64,000 nucleotides of DNA from Granulicella sp. dw_53 (GTDB lineage: Bacteria > Acidobacteriota > Terriglobia > Terriglobales > Acidobacteriaceae): positions 1 through 64,000 of the forward strand of contig NZ_JAAVUR010000005.1 in assembly GCF_018449545.1 (NCBI RefSeq), written 5' to 3'. Below the pieces are notes generated by a model that was not told the DNA's origin, ran no database searches, and worked only from the letters and a program-made list of their open reading frames with translations. Below, in pieces: positions 38,276-48,836 of this stretch; the stretch's first letter is position 1, and each line of letters opens with the position of its first letter. A program made the position numbers and the translations under genes.

Positions 38276-40729
38276 TTATTCTGCTCTCAACGCTTCCATC
38301 GGTTCGATGCTTGCGGCTCGTCTGCATGGAAGGAAGGTTGCTACAATCGCGGCAAAGGCGAAGGTGAAGATTACAGCGATCGATACCAGGGCATTGACCG
38401 CTGCGCTTCCATAGAGGAGAGCCGCGATGCTCTTGCCGACGCCGACGCTTGCGAGCCAACCCAGTCCAAGTCCTATTCCAATCGGAGCGACGACCTCCTT
38501 CAACGTGACTAGATACACGTTGTTCCGGGTCGCGCCCAGTGCCATTCGGACGCCGATCTCCTGCGTCCGTGCCTCCACGGAGTAGGTGAGCGTCCCATAG
38601 ATGCCCAGAAGGGCCAGCAGAAAAGCCGCACTACCAAAGGCCGCGAGAAGCATGGTCTCCATGCGTTCCCGGGACAGGGAATCGTTTACCTGCGAGTCGA
38701 GGGTGCGGATGTCCGCAATCGTGACCTCCGGGTTATAGCTCCAGATGGCTTTGCGTACCGCGTCCGCGAGCAAGGCGGTATCCTGCGTGCTGCGTACGAG
38801 GAAGAAGGTGCCATAGGGTGGCATATCCCAGTAGGGTAGATAGACCATATTGACTGGTGCGGCACGCAGCGAGTTGTTCCTTGCGTCGGCAACGACGCCC
38901 ACGACTGTGTAGAGCGTTTCGTTGCGTTTGAATTGCCGTCCCAACGCGCTTTGGTTGGGCCATACTGCATTTGCTGTCGTCTGGGAGATGACGGCGTTCT
39001 TCTGGGTGCGATCACGAGCATCGAGGTCGCGGCCCTCTATCATGTGCTGCTGAAGCGTAGTGAAGTAGCCCGGACTGATCCAGCGATAGTTCGCGAGGGT
39101 ATGCTCCTTCTTCGGCTGATCCAAGCGAATCACTCCATCGATCCAACTCTCGCCTTGCAATAACATCGCACTCACCATGGATGCCGACTCGACACCGGGT
39201 AAGGCGCGCAACTTGTCGAGTACGCCGTCGTCGAAGTTGCTGCGCTTATCTTCCGTGAAGGCCTTGCCTTGAAGAGGTACCGTAGCGATGACGACGTGAC
39301 TTGTTGAAAAACCTCTATCGGAGCTCAGGATATGAATCAGGCTTCTAGCAAAGAGTCCCGTTACCAGCAGCAGAGTGGTGCACGCGAATACCTGTCCTCC
39401 TATAAGCCAGCGTCGCAGCAGATAGCTTCGGCGTGACCCGGACGAGCGGCCAATTCCCTGTAGAGCCTGCTGCGGCCTGATCCGAAGAAAACGCAATGCG
39501 GGAAGGAGTCCGAAGAGGACGGTAGCTCCGACAGTGAGCAGGATGGAGAGCGCAAGCACGCCGGGATTGACCGAGATCGTATCCGTGCGGGGAATGGCAA
39601 TACGCGCGAAGCTTGCGACATGATCTACTGCAAGCTTTGCGAGGAGTATCCCTAAAGCTCCTCCAACAAGAGACAGGATAAAGACCTCGGCGAGGGAGCT
39701 TTGCACCAGACTCCATGCGGACGCTCCGAGCGCGGAGCGAAGTGCGGCTTCTCGGTCCCGCGCAACAACCCGGGCAAGTTGCGCATTCGCAAGATTGACG
39801 CAGGCGATCAGCAGAACGCTGAGAACGGCTGCAAATAAAAGCCACAGGCTGCGGCTGGTTCTGCCGACGATGACCTCTTTGAGAGGTTGGACATACGTGG
39901 AGAGCGAATTTTTGGGATCTCCATCTAGCTCGTTGACGGGCATCTGGCGGACGATATCGTTTGCGATGGTATCGAGTTGGGATTGTGCCTGTGCCACACT
40001 CACACCATCCCCAAGTCTGCCTAGGGCTACGTAGTTGCCATAATCGCTGTTCCATCCAAAGCCGTTCAGGTCGATCGTCAGCGGAGAGATGACGTCGATC
40101 TCAGGCATCTGCTGGCTGATCGGCGAAGGCGAAAGCTCAGTGGCCTTGGGAAAATAAAATCTTTGCGGAAGTACGCCTACGACTTGACGCGGTGCTCCGC
40201 CTAGTTGCAAGGAGCGGCCGATGACGTTCGGGTCACCCTCGAAGAGATTTTGCCATAGTCGCCAACTGATGAGGACGACATTCCCTTTCCCTTGCACGGA
40301 CTCCTCATGCAGGAAGTTACGCCCAAGGATGGGCTGGATGCCAAGCGTATCCAACAGATTCGGCTGGGTGATGACGCGGCCCACAAAGCGAGGGTGCTCG
40401 TTGCCGAGAGCAACGCCCCCAAAGCCAAATTGCAGCAGGGTGAGATCTTTGAAGACGGTGCTCTGCTTTTGCCACATCTGATAATGCCGCGGATTCGCAC
40501 CCGTATAAGTGGAGAACTTCTCCAGATATCGCACACGTTCCCAGACCACAACCAGCCGGCCGCTGTCTCGATAGTCCAGCGGCTTCAGCAGGACTCCGTC
40601 GACGATGCTGAAGATTGCCGTGGTCGCACCGATTCCTAGCGCCAGCGTCAACACCGCTGTAAGGGTGAAGCCCGGCGACTTGCGTAGCTGTCGCAGAGCG
40701 TACCGCAGATCCTGGGCTAGATTTTTCAT
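38276..40729 (-). CDS. ABC transporter permease, MacB/FtsX type (acidobacterial orphan permease)
   Basis: The 817-residue membrane protein has an N-terminal segment with [20 protein letters not shown], a periplasmic MacB core domain (about 60-240), a first FtsX block of three helices (about 290-420), a second periplasmic domain and a second FtsX block at the C terminus (about 690-817, ending [15 protein letters not shown]). This two-FtsX layout is that of the acidobacterial duplicated orphan permeases. No ATPase or membrane-fusion gene lies nearby. Substrate unknown; MacB relatives export peptides and toxins or act as mechanotransmitters. Confidence 0.92.
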   Translation of the reverse strand: MKNLAQDLRYALRQLRKSPGFTLTAVLTLALGIGATTAIFSIVDGVLLKPLDYRDSGRLVVVWERVRYLEKFSTYTGANPRHYQMWQKQSTVFKDLTLLQFGFGGVALGNEHPRFVGRVITQPNLLDTLGIQPILGRNFLHEESVQGKGNVVLISWRLWQNLFEGDPNVIGRSLQLGGAPRQVVGVLPQRFYFPKATELSPSPISQQMPEIDVISPLTIDLNGFGWNSDYGNYVALGRLGDGVSVAQAQSQLDTIANDIVRQMPVNELDGDPKNSLSTYVQPLKEVIVGRTSRSLWLLFAAVLSVLLIACVNLANAQLARVVARDREAALRSALGASAWSLVQSSLAEVFILSLVGGALGILLAKLAVDHVASFARIAIPRTDTISVNPGVLALSILLTVGATVLFGLLPALRFLRIRPQQALQGIGRSSGSRRSYLLRRWLIGGQVFACTTLLLVTGLFARSLIHILSSDRGFSTSHVVIATVPLQGKAFTEDKRSNFDDGVLDKLRALPGVESASMVSAMLLQGESWIDGVIRLDQPKKEHTLANYRWISPGYFTTLQQHMIEGRDLDARDRTQKNAVISQTTANAVWPNQSALGRQFKRNETLYTVVGVVADARNNSLRAAPVNMVYLPYWDMPPYGTFFLVRSTQDTALLADAVRKAIWSYNPEVTIADIRTLDSQVNDSLSRERMETMLLAAFGSAAFLLALLGIYGTLTYSVEARTQEIGVRMALGATRNNVYLVTLKEVVAPIGIGLGLGWLASVGVGKSIAALLYGSAAVNALVSIAVIFTFAFAAIVATFLPCRRAASIEPMEALRAE

Positions 40730-40930
40730 GTTCTCTCCGGAATGGGAACGACAGATGCCCGATGTTTAGAAAGCAATCGTCTGACCAAACGGGAGGTGTT
40801 TTATCCGGCTTGTTTGCAGGGAATTATGGCGTAAGAGCCCATGTGTGTCCGTTGTGGCTGATCGGATTTAGAAAAGCCTGTTCGTAATTGGACAGAATTA
40901 TTCGGTTGGTGCTGAGAGATTCCTCGCAGG

Positions 40931-43354
40931 CTATTCGGCGCGGAGGGCCCGCATGGGTTCGACGGATGCGGCTCTGCGGGCGGGGACGAAGCAGGCCACT
41001 ATCGCGGCGAGGAGCAGGAGAAGAGCTACGGAGGCGAATACGGAGAGGTCGATTTTGCCTACTCCGTAGAGGGTGCTTTGCATTCCGCGGCCTACGAAGT
41101 ATGCGCCGACGAGTCCGAGAGCCAGGCCGATGCCGGCGAGGGCGATGCCTTCGCGGACGATGAGGGAGACGACGCGGCTGCGGTTTGCGCCGAGGGCCAT
41201 GCGGAGGGCGATCTCGTGCGAGCGCTGGGCCACGGAGAAGGACATGACCCCGTAGACGCCGAGGGCGGCGAGCAGAAGCGCTACGACGGCGAAGCAGACG
41301 AAGAGGATGAGGGTGAAGCGGTCGTTGGAGAGGACGAGGTCGCGGACCTGATCCATGGAGCGCGGTTCGGCGAGGGCGATCTCCGGATCGACGGAGTGGA
41401 CGGCGGCGGAGATGCTTTTGATCATGGCCTCCGGGTCGTTGGCGGTGCGGACTCCGATGGATGCGCCGGGCCAGGGGATTTGCCAGAAGGGAATCTGCAT
41501 CTCGGGACGGTCTTCACGCAGGCCGCCGCTACGGACGTTGTGATAGACGCCGACGATCTGCCAGTCTATGGTAGGACCGAGTTTGGTGACGCCGGGGATG
41601 AGTTGCTCGACGGAGATGCGCTGCTGGAGCGGGTCGGAGCCTTTGAGGAACTTCTTGACGAAGTCTTCGTTGACGACGGCGACTTTGACGCTGGAGGCGG
41701 TGTCTTGCTCGTTGAAGGCGCGGCCGTTGACCAGGCGAATTCCGAAGGTTTGAAAGAAGCCGGGGGTGGACATTCCGAAGCCCGTCAGAGGGCGCATGGA
41801 GGGATCGTTGAAGGCGGGTTTGCCGACGATGGTAAAGGGCATGCCGAAGCCGGCGCCGAATAGGGGCATCCCGGTGGAGGCAGAGGTGGCGGAGATGCCG
41901 GGGACTGCGTTGATGCTGGAGAGCATTTGTCGGTAGTAGGCGACGATCTTTTCGGGGTCTTTGGGGCGCGAGTCGGGGACGGGGAGGAAGAAGGTGAGGA
42001 TGTGGTCGGTCTGGAGGCCGAGGTCGACACGGAGGAGGTTGAGGAAGCTGTGGATGGCGAGGCCGGCTCCGGCGAGAAGGGCAAGGGCGAGGGCGAACTC
42101 TCCGATAACGAGGCTTTGGCGGAGTCGGTGACGGCTGGCTCCGGTGCCGGAGCGTCCACCCTCTTTGAGGGATTCGCCGGGATCGATGCGGGAGGCGTAC
42201 CAGGCGGGGGCGCTGCCGAAGAGCAGTCCGGCGAGGGTGGTGGAGGCGAGGGTGAAGATGAGGATGGGGATGTTGAGGTGGAGGTCGGCCTCGGAGGGTA
42301 AGGTGTTGCGGGGCATGATGGCCACCAGTGCACGGAGCATCGCGTAGCCCATGCCGATGCCGAGGAGACCGCCGGCGAAGGCGAGCAGGAGGCTCTCGGT
42401 GAGGAGTTGGGTGAAGATGGCTCGACGGCTGGCTCCCAGGGCGGTTCGGACGGCGAGCTCTTTTTGCCGGGCCATGCCGCGGGCGAGGAGGAGGTTGGCC
42501 ACGTTGACGCAGGCGATGAGCAGGATGAAGGCGACGGCTCCGAGGAGGAGCCAGAGGGTCAGCTTGCGGTCGCTGGGAAGGAAGTCGTTCTGGAGGGGTT
42601 CGACCATGACTCCCCAGCCTTTGTTGCTCTTGGGGTAGGCTTCGGCGATGTGTTTGGCGACGTTATCCATGTCGGCTTGCGCCTGCTGGATGGTTACGCC
42701 GGGTTTGAGGCGGCCGATGGAGAGAAGCCAGTGGAAGTCGTGGTTGAGCTGCTCGGGTTTGAAGACGAGAGGAACGGTGACCTGGGCGTTACCGCGGTCG
42801 GCGAGGCCTGGGACTAGGACTCCGACGACGGTGTAGGGTTCGCCGTTGATGCGCATGGTGTGGCCGACAAGCTTTGGATCGGCGCCGAGGTGCGACCAGA
42901 GCTTGTGGGTGAGGATGACGACGTGGTTCTTGCCGTCGACGCCTTCTTCGGGGAGGAAGTCGCGGCCGAGAAAGAAGGGGCGGCCGAGCATGTTGTAGTA
43001 GCCGGCGGTGACTTGCTGTCCGTCGATGTTTTCGGGCTGCTCGGCGCTGGCGATGTTGAAGGAGCCGCCGGTGACGGCTTTGAGATCCTGGAAGGAGGAG
43101 TTTTGCTGCTTCCAGTCGGTGAAGTCTCCGGCGGAGATGCCGTTGCGGAAGGTCTTGATCTTCGACCAGACGACGACCAGTTGTTGGGGCTGGGGATAGG
43201 GCAGGGGAGCCAGGAGGGTCGCGTAGTCTACCGTGAAGATGGCGGTATTGGCGCCGATGCCCAAGGCGAGCGTGAAGAGGATGGTGAGGGTGAGGCCGGG
43301 ATTCTTCCACAGCATGCGCAGGGTGTAACGGAGATTGCGGAGAAGATTCTGCAT
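40931..43354 (-). CDS. ABC transporter permease, MacB/FtsX type (second orphan permease)
   Basis: The 807-residue protein has the same layout as its neighbour: RNLRYTLRMLWKNPGLTLTI at the start, MacB-like periplasmic domains and two FtsX blocks, ending RRAASVEPMRALRAE. The two share C-terminal wording but are clearly diverged, so this is an old duplication. They are in tandem with 201 bases between them and transcribed away from xfp. Again no ATPase gene is adjacent. Confidence 0.92.
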   Translation of the reverse strand: MQNLLRNLRYTLRMLWKNPGLTLTILFTLALGIGANTAIFTVDYATLLAPLPYPQPQQLVVVWSKIKTFRNGISAGDFTDWKQQNSSFQDLKAVTGGSFNIASAEQPENIDGQQVTAGYYNMLGRPFFLGRDFLPEEGVDGKNHVVILTHKLWSHLGADPKLVGHTMRINGEPYTVVGVLVPGLADRGNAQVTVPLVFKPEQLNHDFHWLLSIGRLKPGVTIQQAQADMDNVAKHIAEAYPKSNKGWGVMVEPLQNDFLPSDRKLTLWLLLGAVAFILLIACVNVANLLLARGMARQKELAVRTALGASRRAIFTQLLTESLLLAFAGGLLGIGMGYAMLRALVAIMPRNTLPSEADLHLNIPILIFTLASTTLAGLLFGSAPAWYASRIDPGESLKEGGRSGTGASRHRLRQSLVIGEFALALALLAGAGLAIHSFLNLLRVDLGLQTDHILTFFLPVPDSRPKDPEKIVAYYRQMLSSINAVPGISATSASTGMPLFGAGFGMPFTIVGKPAFNDPSMRPLTGFGMSTPGFFQTFGIRLVNGRAFNEQDTASSVKVAVVNEDFVKKFLKGSDPLQQRISVEQLIPGVTKLGPTIDWQIVGVYHNVRSGGLREDRPEMQIPFWQIPWPGASIGVRTANDPEAMIKSISAAVHSVDPEIALAEPRSMDQVRDLVLSNDRFTLILFVCFAVVALLLAALGVYGVMSFSVAQRSHEIALRMALGANRSRVVSLIVREGIALAGIGLALGLVGAYFVGRGMQSTLYGVGKIDLSVFASVALLLLLAAIVACFVPARRAASVEPMRALRAE

Positions 43355-43750
43355 CGAACGCCTCAGGATTGGTGTCGTATGGAGCAGCTACGGACTTCGA
43401 AGGTTCTTTGTTCCGGTTTCAATTAAGATACGGCTAACTTTTTCTGTTTTAAGGCTTTGGGGCTGAGACTTGAGGATTCTTTCCGTAAGACGTCCCGAGG
43501 TGGAAATCGTTCGCTGGTCGACTGAAAAAAATGAAGGCGGATTCCCACATAGGCTTTCCGCGGTCGGTCGATGTGATGGGCGTCACAGTGTTGTGATGTT
43601 TTGCTGAGCGAGTGGGAGTAGGCTGGGCGTATGGGTTCGTTGTTCTTGGGGATGCCACTCCATACGGCTCGGATCGGATCTATCCTATTTGCAACTCACT
43701 GCGGGCGTCTTCGCCTGCCTGTTCGCGAAATGAAGAATCAGGAGATTTTA
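43355..43750. other. 396-base divergent promoter region between permease and phosphoketolase
   Basis: No gene is supported here. The open frame of xfp extends back to 43631, but the residues before 43751 lack similarity to phosphoketolase and AGGAG lies just before the later ATG. TGATGGGCGTCACAGTGTTG (about 43573-43592) is rich in short GTCAC/TGAT words of no clear meaning. Confidence 0.4.
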
Positions 43751-46165
43751 ATGTCACCTATCGCCTCTGAGTCGCCTCTGAGTTCTACCCTCGATCCAAA
43801 TGCACAACCCTTACAGGCGGATGAGTTAAGGAAGATCGACGCTTACTGGAGGGCTTGTAATTACCTTTGCGCGGGGATGCTGTACCTGCGCGAGAATCCG
43901 CTGTTGCGGGAGCCGTTGAAGGCGGAGCACATCAAGAACCGGTTGCTGGGGCACTGGGGATCGGATCCGGGGCAGACGTTTACGTGGGTACATCTGAACC
44001 GGCTGATTAAGAAGTACGACCTGAATGTGGTCTATGTCTCGGGGCCGGGGCATGGGGCGCCGGCGACTTTGTCGAACAGCTATCTGGAGGGGGTCTACTC
44101 CGAGGTCTATCCGGATAAGAGCGAAGATCTTGACGGGATGCAGCGGTTCTTCAAGCAGTTCTCATTTCCGGGTGGGATCGGGAGCCATTGCACTCCGGAG
44201 ACTCCGGGCTCGATTCATGAGGGCGGGGAGCTGGGGTACAGCCTTTCGCATGGGTTTGGCGCGGCGTTCGATAATCCGGACCTGATTGTGACGGTGGTGG
44301 TGGGCGATGGCGAGGCGGAGACGGGGCCGTTGGCTACGAGCTGGCACTCCAACAAGTTTCTGAACCCGATCCGAGATGGCGCGGTGCTGCCAATACTGCA
44401 CCTGAATGGTTACAAGATCGCGAACCCTACGATTCTGGCGAGGATTCCAGCGCAGGAGCTGGAGTATCTGTTCAAGGGTTTGGGGTGGACTCCATATGTG
44501 GTTGAGGGCGACGACCCGGCGGTGATGCATCAAAAGATGGCCACGGTGATGGAGCATTGCATCAACGAGATTCGCGCGATCCAGGAGAATGCACGCAAGA
44601 CCGGATCGACCGAGCGGCCTTATTGGCCGATGATCATTCTGCGGACGCCGAAGGGGTGGACGGGGCCGAAGGAACTGGACGGACACAAGATTGAGGGGTC
44701 GTGGCGGGCGCACCAGATTCCGATTTTGGATCCGGTGACGAATCCGGCGCACCTGAAGCAGGTGGAGACGTGGTTGCGAAGCTACAAGCCGGAGGAGCTC
44801 TTCGATCAGAAGGGCACGCTGATTCCGGAGTTGAGGGAGATGGCTCCGGTGGGGACGAGGCGAATTTCGGCGAATCCCCATGCGAATGGCGGAACGCTGC
44901 TGAAGCCGTTGGTGTTGCCGGAGTTTCGCGACTACGCGCTGAAGGTGGAGAGGCCCGGACAGGAGGAGGTCTCTTCGACTGATACGCTGGCGCATTTTTT
45001 GCGCGACGTGATGAAGAGGAACATGACGAACTTCCGCGTGTTCGGACCGGATGAGACGGCTTCCAACAAGCTGCAGGTGATCTACGAGGCGAGCGGCAAG
45101 ACGTGGATGGAGGAGACGAAGCCTGAGGATGCGGATGGAGGCGATCTCTCGCCGGATGGCCGGGTGATGGAGATGCTGAGCGAGCATACGCTGGAGGGCT
45201 GGTTCGAGGGGTATGTGCTGACGGGCCGCCATGGATTCTTCTCTTCGTATGAGGCGTTCGTCCACATCATCGACTCGATGTTCAACCAGCATGCGAAGTG
45301 GTTGGAGAAGAGCAAGCTGGAGCTGCGGTGGAGGGCTCCGATCGCTTCGATCAATCTGTTGATTACGTCGCTGGTGTGGAGGCAGGATCATAACGGATTT
45401 ACGCACCAGGATCCGGGTTTTCTCGACGTGGTGACGAACAAGAGCCCGGAGGTAACGCGGATCTATCTTCCACCGGATGCGAACTGTCTGCTGAGCGTGG
45501 GAGACCACTGCTTGCGGAGCCAGAACTACATCAACGTAATCGTCGCGGACAAGGCGCCCCATCTGCAGTATCTGGATATGGATACGGCGGTGAAGCATTG
45601 CACGAAGGGGATCGGGATCTGGGACTTTGCCAGCAACGACCAAGGGCAGGAGCCGGATGTGGTGTTGGCGTGTGCTGGCGATATTCCTACGTCGGAGTCG
45701 CTGGCCGCGGTGGCGATTCTGCGGGAGCGCTGCCCGGAGCTGAAGATACGGTTCGTGAACGTGGTGGATCTGTTCCGGCTGATGCCGGAGACGGAGCATC
45801 CGCATGGCTTGTCGGATCGTGAGTTCGACAGCTTGTTTACGAAGACCAAGCCGGTGATCTTCAACTTCCATGCGTATGCTTCACTGATTCACAAGTTGAC
45901 GTACCGGCGGGCGAATCATTCCAACTTCCATGTGCGCGGATATAAGGAGAAGGGCAATATCAACACACCGCTGGAGTTGGCGATCTTAAATCAGGTCGAC
46001 CGGTTCAATATCTCGATCGATGTGATCGACCGGGTTCCGGGGCTGCAGGAGAAGGCAGCGCATACGAAGGAGTGGCTGAAGGGCGAGATCATCGACAGCG
46101 TTAACTATGCGCATGAGAATGGGATCGATCGGCCGGAGATGCGGGGATGGAAGTGGCCTTTCTAG
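43751..46165 (+). CDS. xfp: phosphoketolase (xylulose-5-P/fructose-6-P)
   Basis: The thiamine-diphosphate enzyme splits xylulose 5-phosphate or fructose 6-phosphate with phosphate into acetyl phosphate and glyceraldehyde 3-phosphate or erythrose 4-phosphate. The start is ATG 43751 ([20 protein letters not shown]), behind AGGAGATTTTA. Signatures seen are [37 protein letters not shown], the cofactor motif [33 protein letters not shown] and [13 protein letters not shown]. The 804-residue length is typical. The acetyl phosphate product feeds AckA. Confidence 0.96.
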   Translation: MSPIASESPLSSTLDPNAQPLQADELRKIDAYWRACNYLCAGMLYLRENPLLREPLKAEHIKNRLLGHWGSDPGQTFTWVHLNRLIKKYDLNVVYVSGPGHGAPATLSNSYLEGVYSEVYPDKSEDLDGMQRFFKQFSFPGGIGSHCTPETPGSIHEGGELGYSLSHGFGAAFDNPDLIVTVVVGDGEAETGPLATSWHSNKFLNPIRDGAVLPILHLNGYKIANPTILARIPAQELEYLFKGLGWTPYVVEGDDPAVMHQKMATVMEHCINEIRAIQENARKTGSTERPYWPMIILRTPKGWTGPKELDGHKIEGSWRAHQIPILDPVTNPAHLKQVETWLRSYKPEELFDQKGTLIPELREMAPVGTRRISANPHANGGTLLKPLVLPEFRDYALKVERPGQEEVSSTDTLAHFLRDVMKRNMTNFRVFGPDETASNKLQVIYEASGKTWMEETKPEDADGGDLSPDGRVMEMLSEHTLEGWFEGYVLTGRHGFFSSYEAFVHIIDSMFNQHAKWLEKSKLELRWRAPIASINLLITSLVWRQDHNGFTHQDPGFLDVVTNKSPEVTRIYLPPDANCLLSVGDHCLRSQNYINVIVADKAPHLQYLDMDTAVKHCTKGIGIWDFASNDQGQEPDVVLACAGDIPTSESLAAVAILRERCPELKIRFVNVVDLFRLMPETEHPHGLSDREFDSLFTKTKPVIFNFHAYASLIHKLTYRRANHSNFHVRGYKEKGNINTPLELAILNQVDRFNISIDVIDRVPGLQEKAAHTKEWLKGEIIDSVNYAHENGIDRPEMRGWKWPF

Positions 46166-46170
46166 CCGCA

Positions 46171-46207
46171 AAGGCTTAACACCGATTTTACGGATTACAC
46201 CGATAAA
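46171..46207 (+). repeat. AAGGCTTAACACCGAT dispersed repeat, copy 2
   Basis: AAGGCTTAACACCGAT (46171-46186) is identical to the copy at 21792-21829, which lies in the opposite orientation. The words ACGGATT and CACCGAT follow in the same order, and GACGGAT continues the pattern. It lies six bases after the xfp stop, between convergent genes. Confidence 0.65.
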
Positions 46208-46273
46208 GACGGATAAAGTGGCTGCTGGTCTTTGGACTGGTGGCCATTTTTTTGTTTTTGATTGCTGTGGTTT

Positions 46274-47032
46274 CTATGTTTTTAGGAGGGTTGGGGCGAG
46301 ATCTTTTAGGGCGATGCCGGCGAGTTGGCGGCGGTGGGCTTCGTTGGCGAGGGCTGCGATTTTGATGGCGGCGGTTGGGTAGTCGAGGCCCTGTGGACGA
46401 ATGTTGGAGACGCAGTTGCGTTCGGCGTCGGTTCGTCCGGGACGGGGGGCGAAGGTGAGGTATGCGCCAAGGGAGTCGGGGGAGCTTAGGCCGGGGCGCT
46501 CGCCGATGAGGAGCAAGCTTAGGTCAGCGTGGAGGGCTTGACCGATGGGGTCTCCGATGGCGACGCGTGCTTGTTCGACGATGACGATAGGGGTGAGGAT
46601 GAATTGGGCGATGAGAGGTAGGAGTTCGTCGAGGAGAGGGATGACGTGGCGGTCTAAGGCGAGGGCGGAGAGACCGTCGGCGAAGATGATGGCGAGGGTG
46701 TCGCGCTGCGAAGATGGGACATAGGTGGCGAGTTGGGTCACGGAGGCTGGGTTTAGGGTGCGGCCAAGGTCGGGGCGGCGGAGGTAGGTAGCGCGGTCGG
46801 GGGCGGCGGACTTGAGGGTGATGACCGGGAGGTTACGGGTGCGGAGGGCTTCGAGGAGCGAGGGGAGGCTGAGGGTTGCGTGGACGGCGTCGCGGGCTTG
46901 AGCGTGGGCGAGTGCGAAGTCGAGGGAGTCGCGGGTAGAGAGACTGACGCCGTTGCGGGTGAGGGCGACGCGGGCGGAGGTGTAGTCGCGCAGGTCGAGC
47001 GACGGTATGGGGACCGAAGGTAGTTCGCTCAT
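46274..47032 (-). CDS. eutC: ethanolamine ammonia-lyase small subunit
   Basis: EutC forms with EutB the adenosylcobalamin-dependent lyase that turns ethanolamine into acetaldehyde and ammonia. The 252-residue protein has ARVALTRNGVSLSTRDSLDF, the cofactor region around IFADGLSALALDRHVIP and the diagnostic C-terminal run GERPGLSSPDSLGAYLTFAP, then RTDAERNCVSNIRPQGLDYP. The N-terminal tail is short. It lies on the same strand as eutB but 2.5 kb downstream, with a TetR gene and an exporter gene between them. Confidence 0.95.
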   Translation of the reverse strand: MSELPSVPIPSLDLRDYTSARVALTRNGVSLSTRDSLDFALAHAQARDAVHATLSLPSLLEALRTRNLPVITLKSAAPDRATYLRRPDLGRTLNPASVTQLATYVPSSQRDTLAIIFADGLSALALDRHVIPLLDELLPLIAQFILTPIVIVEQARVAIGDPIGQALHADLSLLLIGERPGLSSPDSLGAYLTFAPRPGRTDAERNCVSNIRPQGLDYPTAAIKIAALANEAHRRQLAGIALKDLAPTLLKT

Positions 47033-47126
47033 CGCGACTCCGAGAGAGTGGACTTATACCGATCTCAGTGTAGACGGTGTCGCACCTGCCGAGAGTAATT
47101 CTCCTACAACCTTGCAGGAGAATGCT

Positions 47127-48749
47127 CTAGTGGCCGGCGGGAGCTTTGCCTCCGACTTTGAAGTATTTCGTGACGAGGACGAGGGGGGCAACGATGAGAG
47201 TAATGATGCCGATGAGATGAAAGCAATCCATGAAGGCCAGAAACTGGGTTTGGGCGTGGAGCTGATTGTAGTAGCGCGCGTATGCGGCGTTGACTGCGTC
47301 TGCGTGCGAGAAGCCCTGCGACTGGAGGTAGGCAGTAGTCCGATGGATGGACTGCTGGAGGTAGTGTGTGGAGGAGGTGAGGTTGGAGCCGACGCTGGAC
47401 TGATGGAAGTTCTGACGGCGCTCGCTGACGGTTGTGAAGAAGGCGATTCCGAAGCTACCACCCCAGTTGCGGAAGAAGTTGGTGAGTGAGGAGGCGCGGT
47501 TGTTCTGGGCAGGACTGAGTTGGGAGTAGCTGATGACGGTGAGCGGAACGAAGAAGAAGGCGTAACCCAGTCCCTGGAGTCCGCGGGCGAGGGCATAGTG
47601 CTGATAGTCGGTGTCGAGGTTGAAGTGACTGAAGTGGAGGAAGGAGATGCCCACGACGAGGACGGCTCCGAAGAGCAGAAGGCGCGGGTGGATGATGCCG
47701 CGCTGGACGAGTTGGGCGCCGACAGGGGAGAGCAAGGTGATGACGAAGGCGCCAGGCCCGAGGACGAGGCCAGCGTCGGTGGCGCGGTAGCCGTAGAGGG
47801 ACTGCAGCATCTGCGGAATCATGGTGGTGGAGGCCCACAGACCGAATCCGAAGAGAAAGTAGAAGACGTTGGATATGGCGAAGTTGCGAATTTTGAGGAG
47901 ACGCAGGTCGATGATGGGGTCTTTCTGATTGAGCTCCCAGAAGACTGCGGCGGTGAGGCTGGCAGCGCCGATGACGAACATCCAGATAATGAAGGGAGAG
48001 CCGAACCAATCGTCGATTTGACCGCGATCGAGGAGAATCTCAAGGCAGGCTGAGCCCAGGCCGATGAGGCCGATGCCGACGCCGTCGATGTGAAGCTTGC
48101 CGTTGACGCGGACATTTTTACGCTCTTCTTCGAAAGAAGGTGGGTCGTGAACGAAGCGGTTGGTCAGGAAGAGGGAGAGGATTCCGATGGGGATGTTGAT
48201 GAGAAAGACCCAGCGCCATGTGTAGTTGTCGGTGATCCAACCGCCGAGGACGGGGCCGATGGCGGGGGCGGTGACGATGGCTACGGTATAGAGGGCAAAG
48301 GCTGAGGCGCGTTGCGCGGGAGGAAAGGTGTCGACGAGGATGGCCTGTTCGACGGGGGCGAGGCCTCCTCCTCCGATGCCCTGAAGGATGCGGCTGATGA
48401 GCATGATGCCGAGGCTGGGGGCGAGGCCGCACATCAAGGATGTGATCGTGAAGAGAGCGACGCAGGCCATGTAGTAGTTCTTGCGGCCGAAGACGCGGCT
48501 GAACCACGCGCTCATCGGCAGGACGACGGCGTTGGCGACGAGGTAGGTGGTGATGATCCAGGTGACTTCGTCGAAGCTGCGGCCGAGACCTCCGGCGATG
48601 TGGGGCAGTGAGACATTGGCGATGGAGGTATCGAGCAACTCCATGAAAGTCGCGAGGGTGACGGTGAGTGCGATTACCCAGGGATTAACGGCTCGTCTGG
48701 TCCGCGGTGGAGAGGTCGTGGCCTCTCCTGTCGTTGCTGTTGCGGGCAT
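47127..48749 (-). CDS. DHA2-family (EmrB/QacA) multidrug exporter
   Basis: The 540-residue protein has fourteen predicted membrane segments, as in the proton-driven DHA2 drug exporters. Motifs are LDTSIANVSLPHIAGGLGRS (family motif D1), WFSRVFGRKNYYMACVALF (motif A), RILQGIGGGGLAPVEQAIL (motif B) and GPVLGGWITDNYTWRWVFLI (motif C, antiporter). The usual EmrA membrane-fusion gene is missing here. It lies 88 bases downstream of a TetR gene that probably controls it. Confidence 0.93.
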   Translation of the reverse strand: MPATATTGEATTSPPRTRRAVNPWVIALTVTLATFMELLDTSIANVSLPHIAGGLGRSFDEVTWIITTYLVANAVVLPMSAWFSRVFGRKNYYMACVALFTITSLMCGLAPSLGIMLISRILQGIGGGGLAPVEQAILVDTFPPAQRASAFALYTVAIVTAPAIGPVLGGWITDNYTWRWVFLINIPIGILSLFLTNRFVHDPPSFEEERKNVRVNGKLHIDGVGIGLIGLGSACLEILLDRGQIDDWFGSPFIIWMFVIGAASLTAAVFWELNQKDPIIDLRLLKIRNFAISNVFYFLFGFGLWASTTMIPQMLQSLYGYRATDAGLVLGPGAFVITLLSPVGAQLVQRGIIHPRLLLFGAVLVVGISFLHFSHFNLDTDYQHYALARGLQGLGYAFFFVPLTVISYSQLSPAQNNRASSLTNFFRNWGGSFGIAFFTTVSERRQNFHQSSVGSNLTSSTHYLQQSIHRTTAYLQSQGFSHADAVNAAYARYYNQLHAQTQFLAFMDCFHLIGIITLIVAPLVLVTKYFKVGGKAPAGH

Positions 48750-48836
48750 AGCATTTTTATCCTAATCAGCCTCGATTTGGAACCGGGCGGTCTCTTTGGT
48801 TTAGAGGGTCTCGGGAAGGGAGCGGATGTTTTTAAT

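Noticed and set aside
43631..43750. Longer N terminus for phosphoketolase
   Set aside because: The extra 40 residues have no similarity to the family and a strong ribosome-binding site precedes the later ATG.
44162..45871. 569-codon open frame on the minus strand
   Set aside because: It is antisense to xfp, which is unmistakable; the product is an Arg/Leu/His-rich shadow with no domain.
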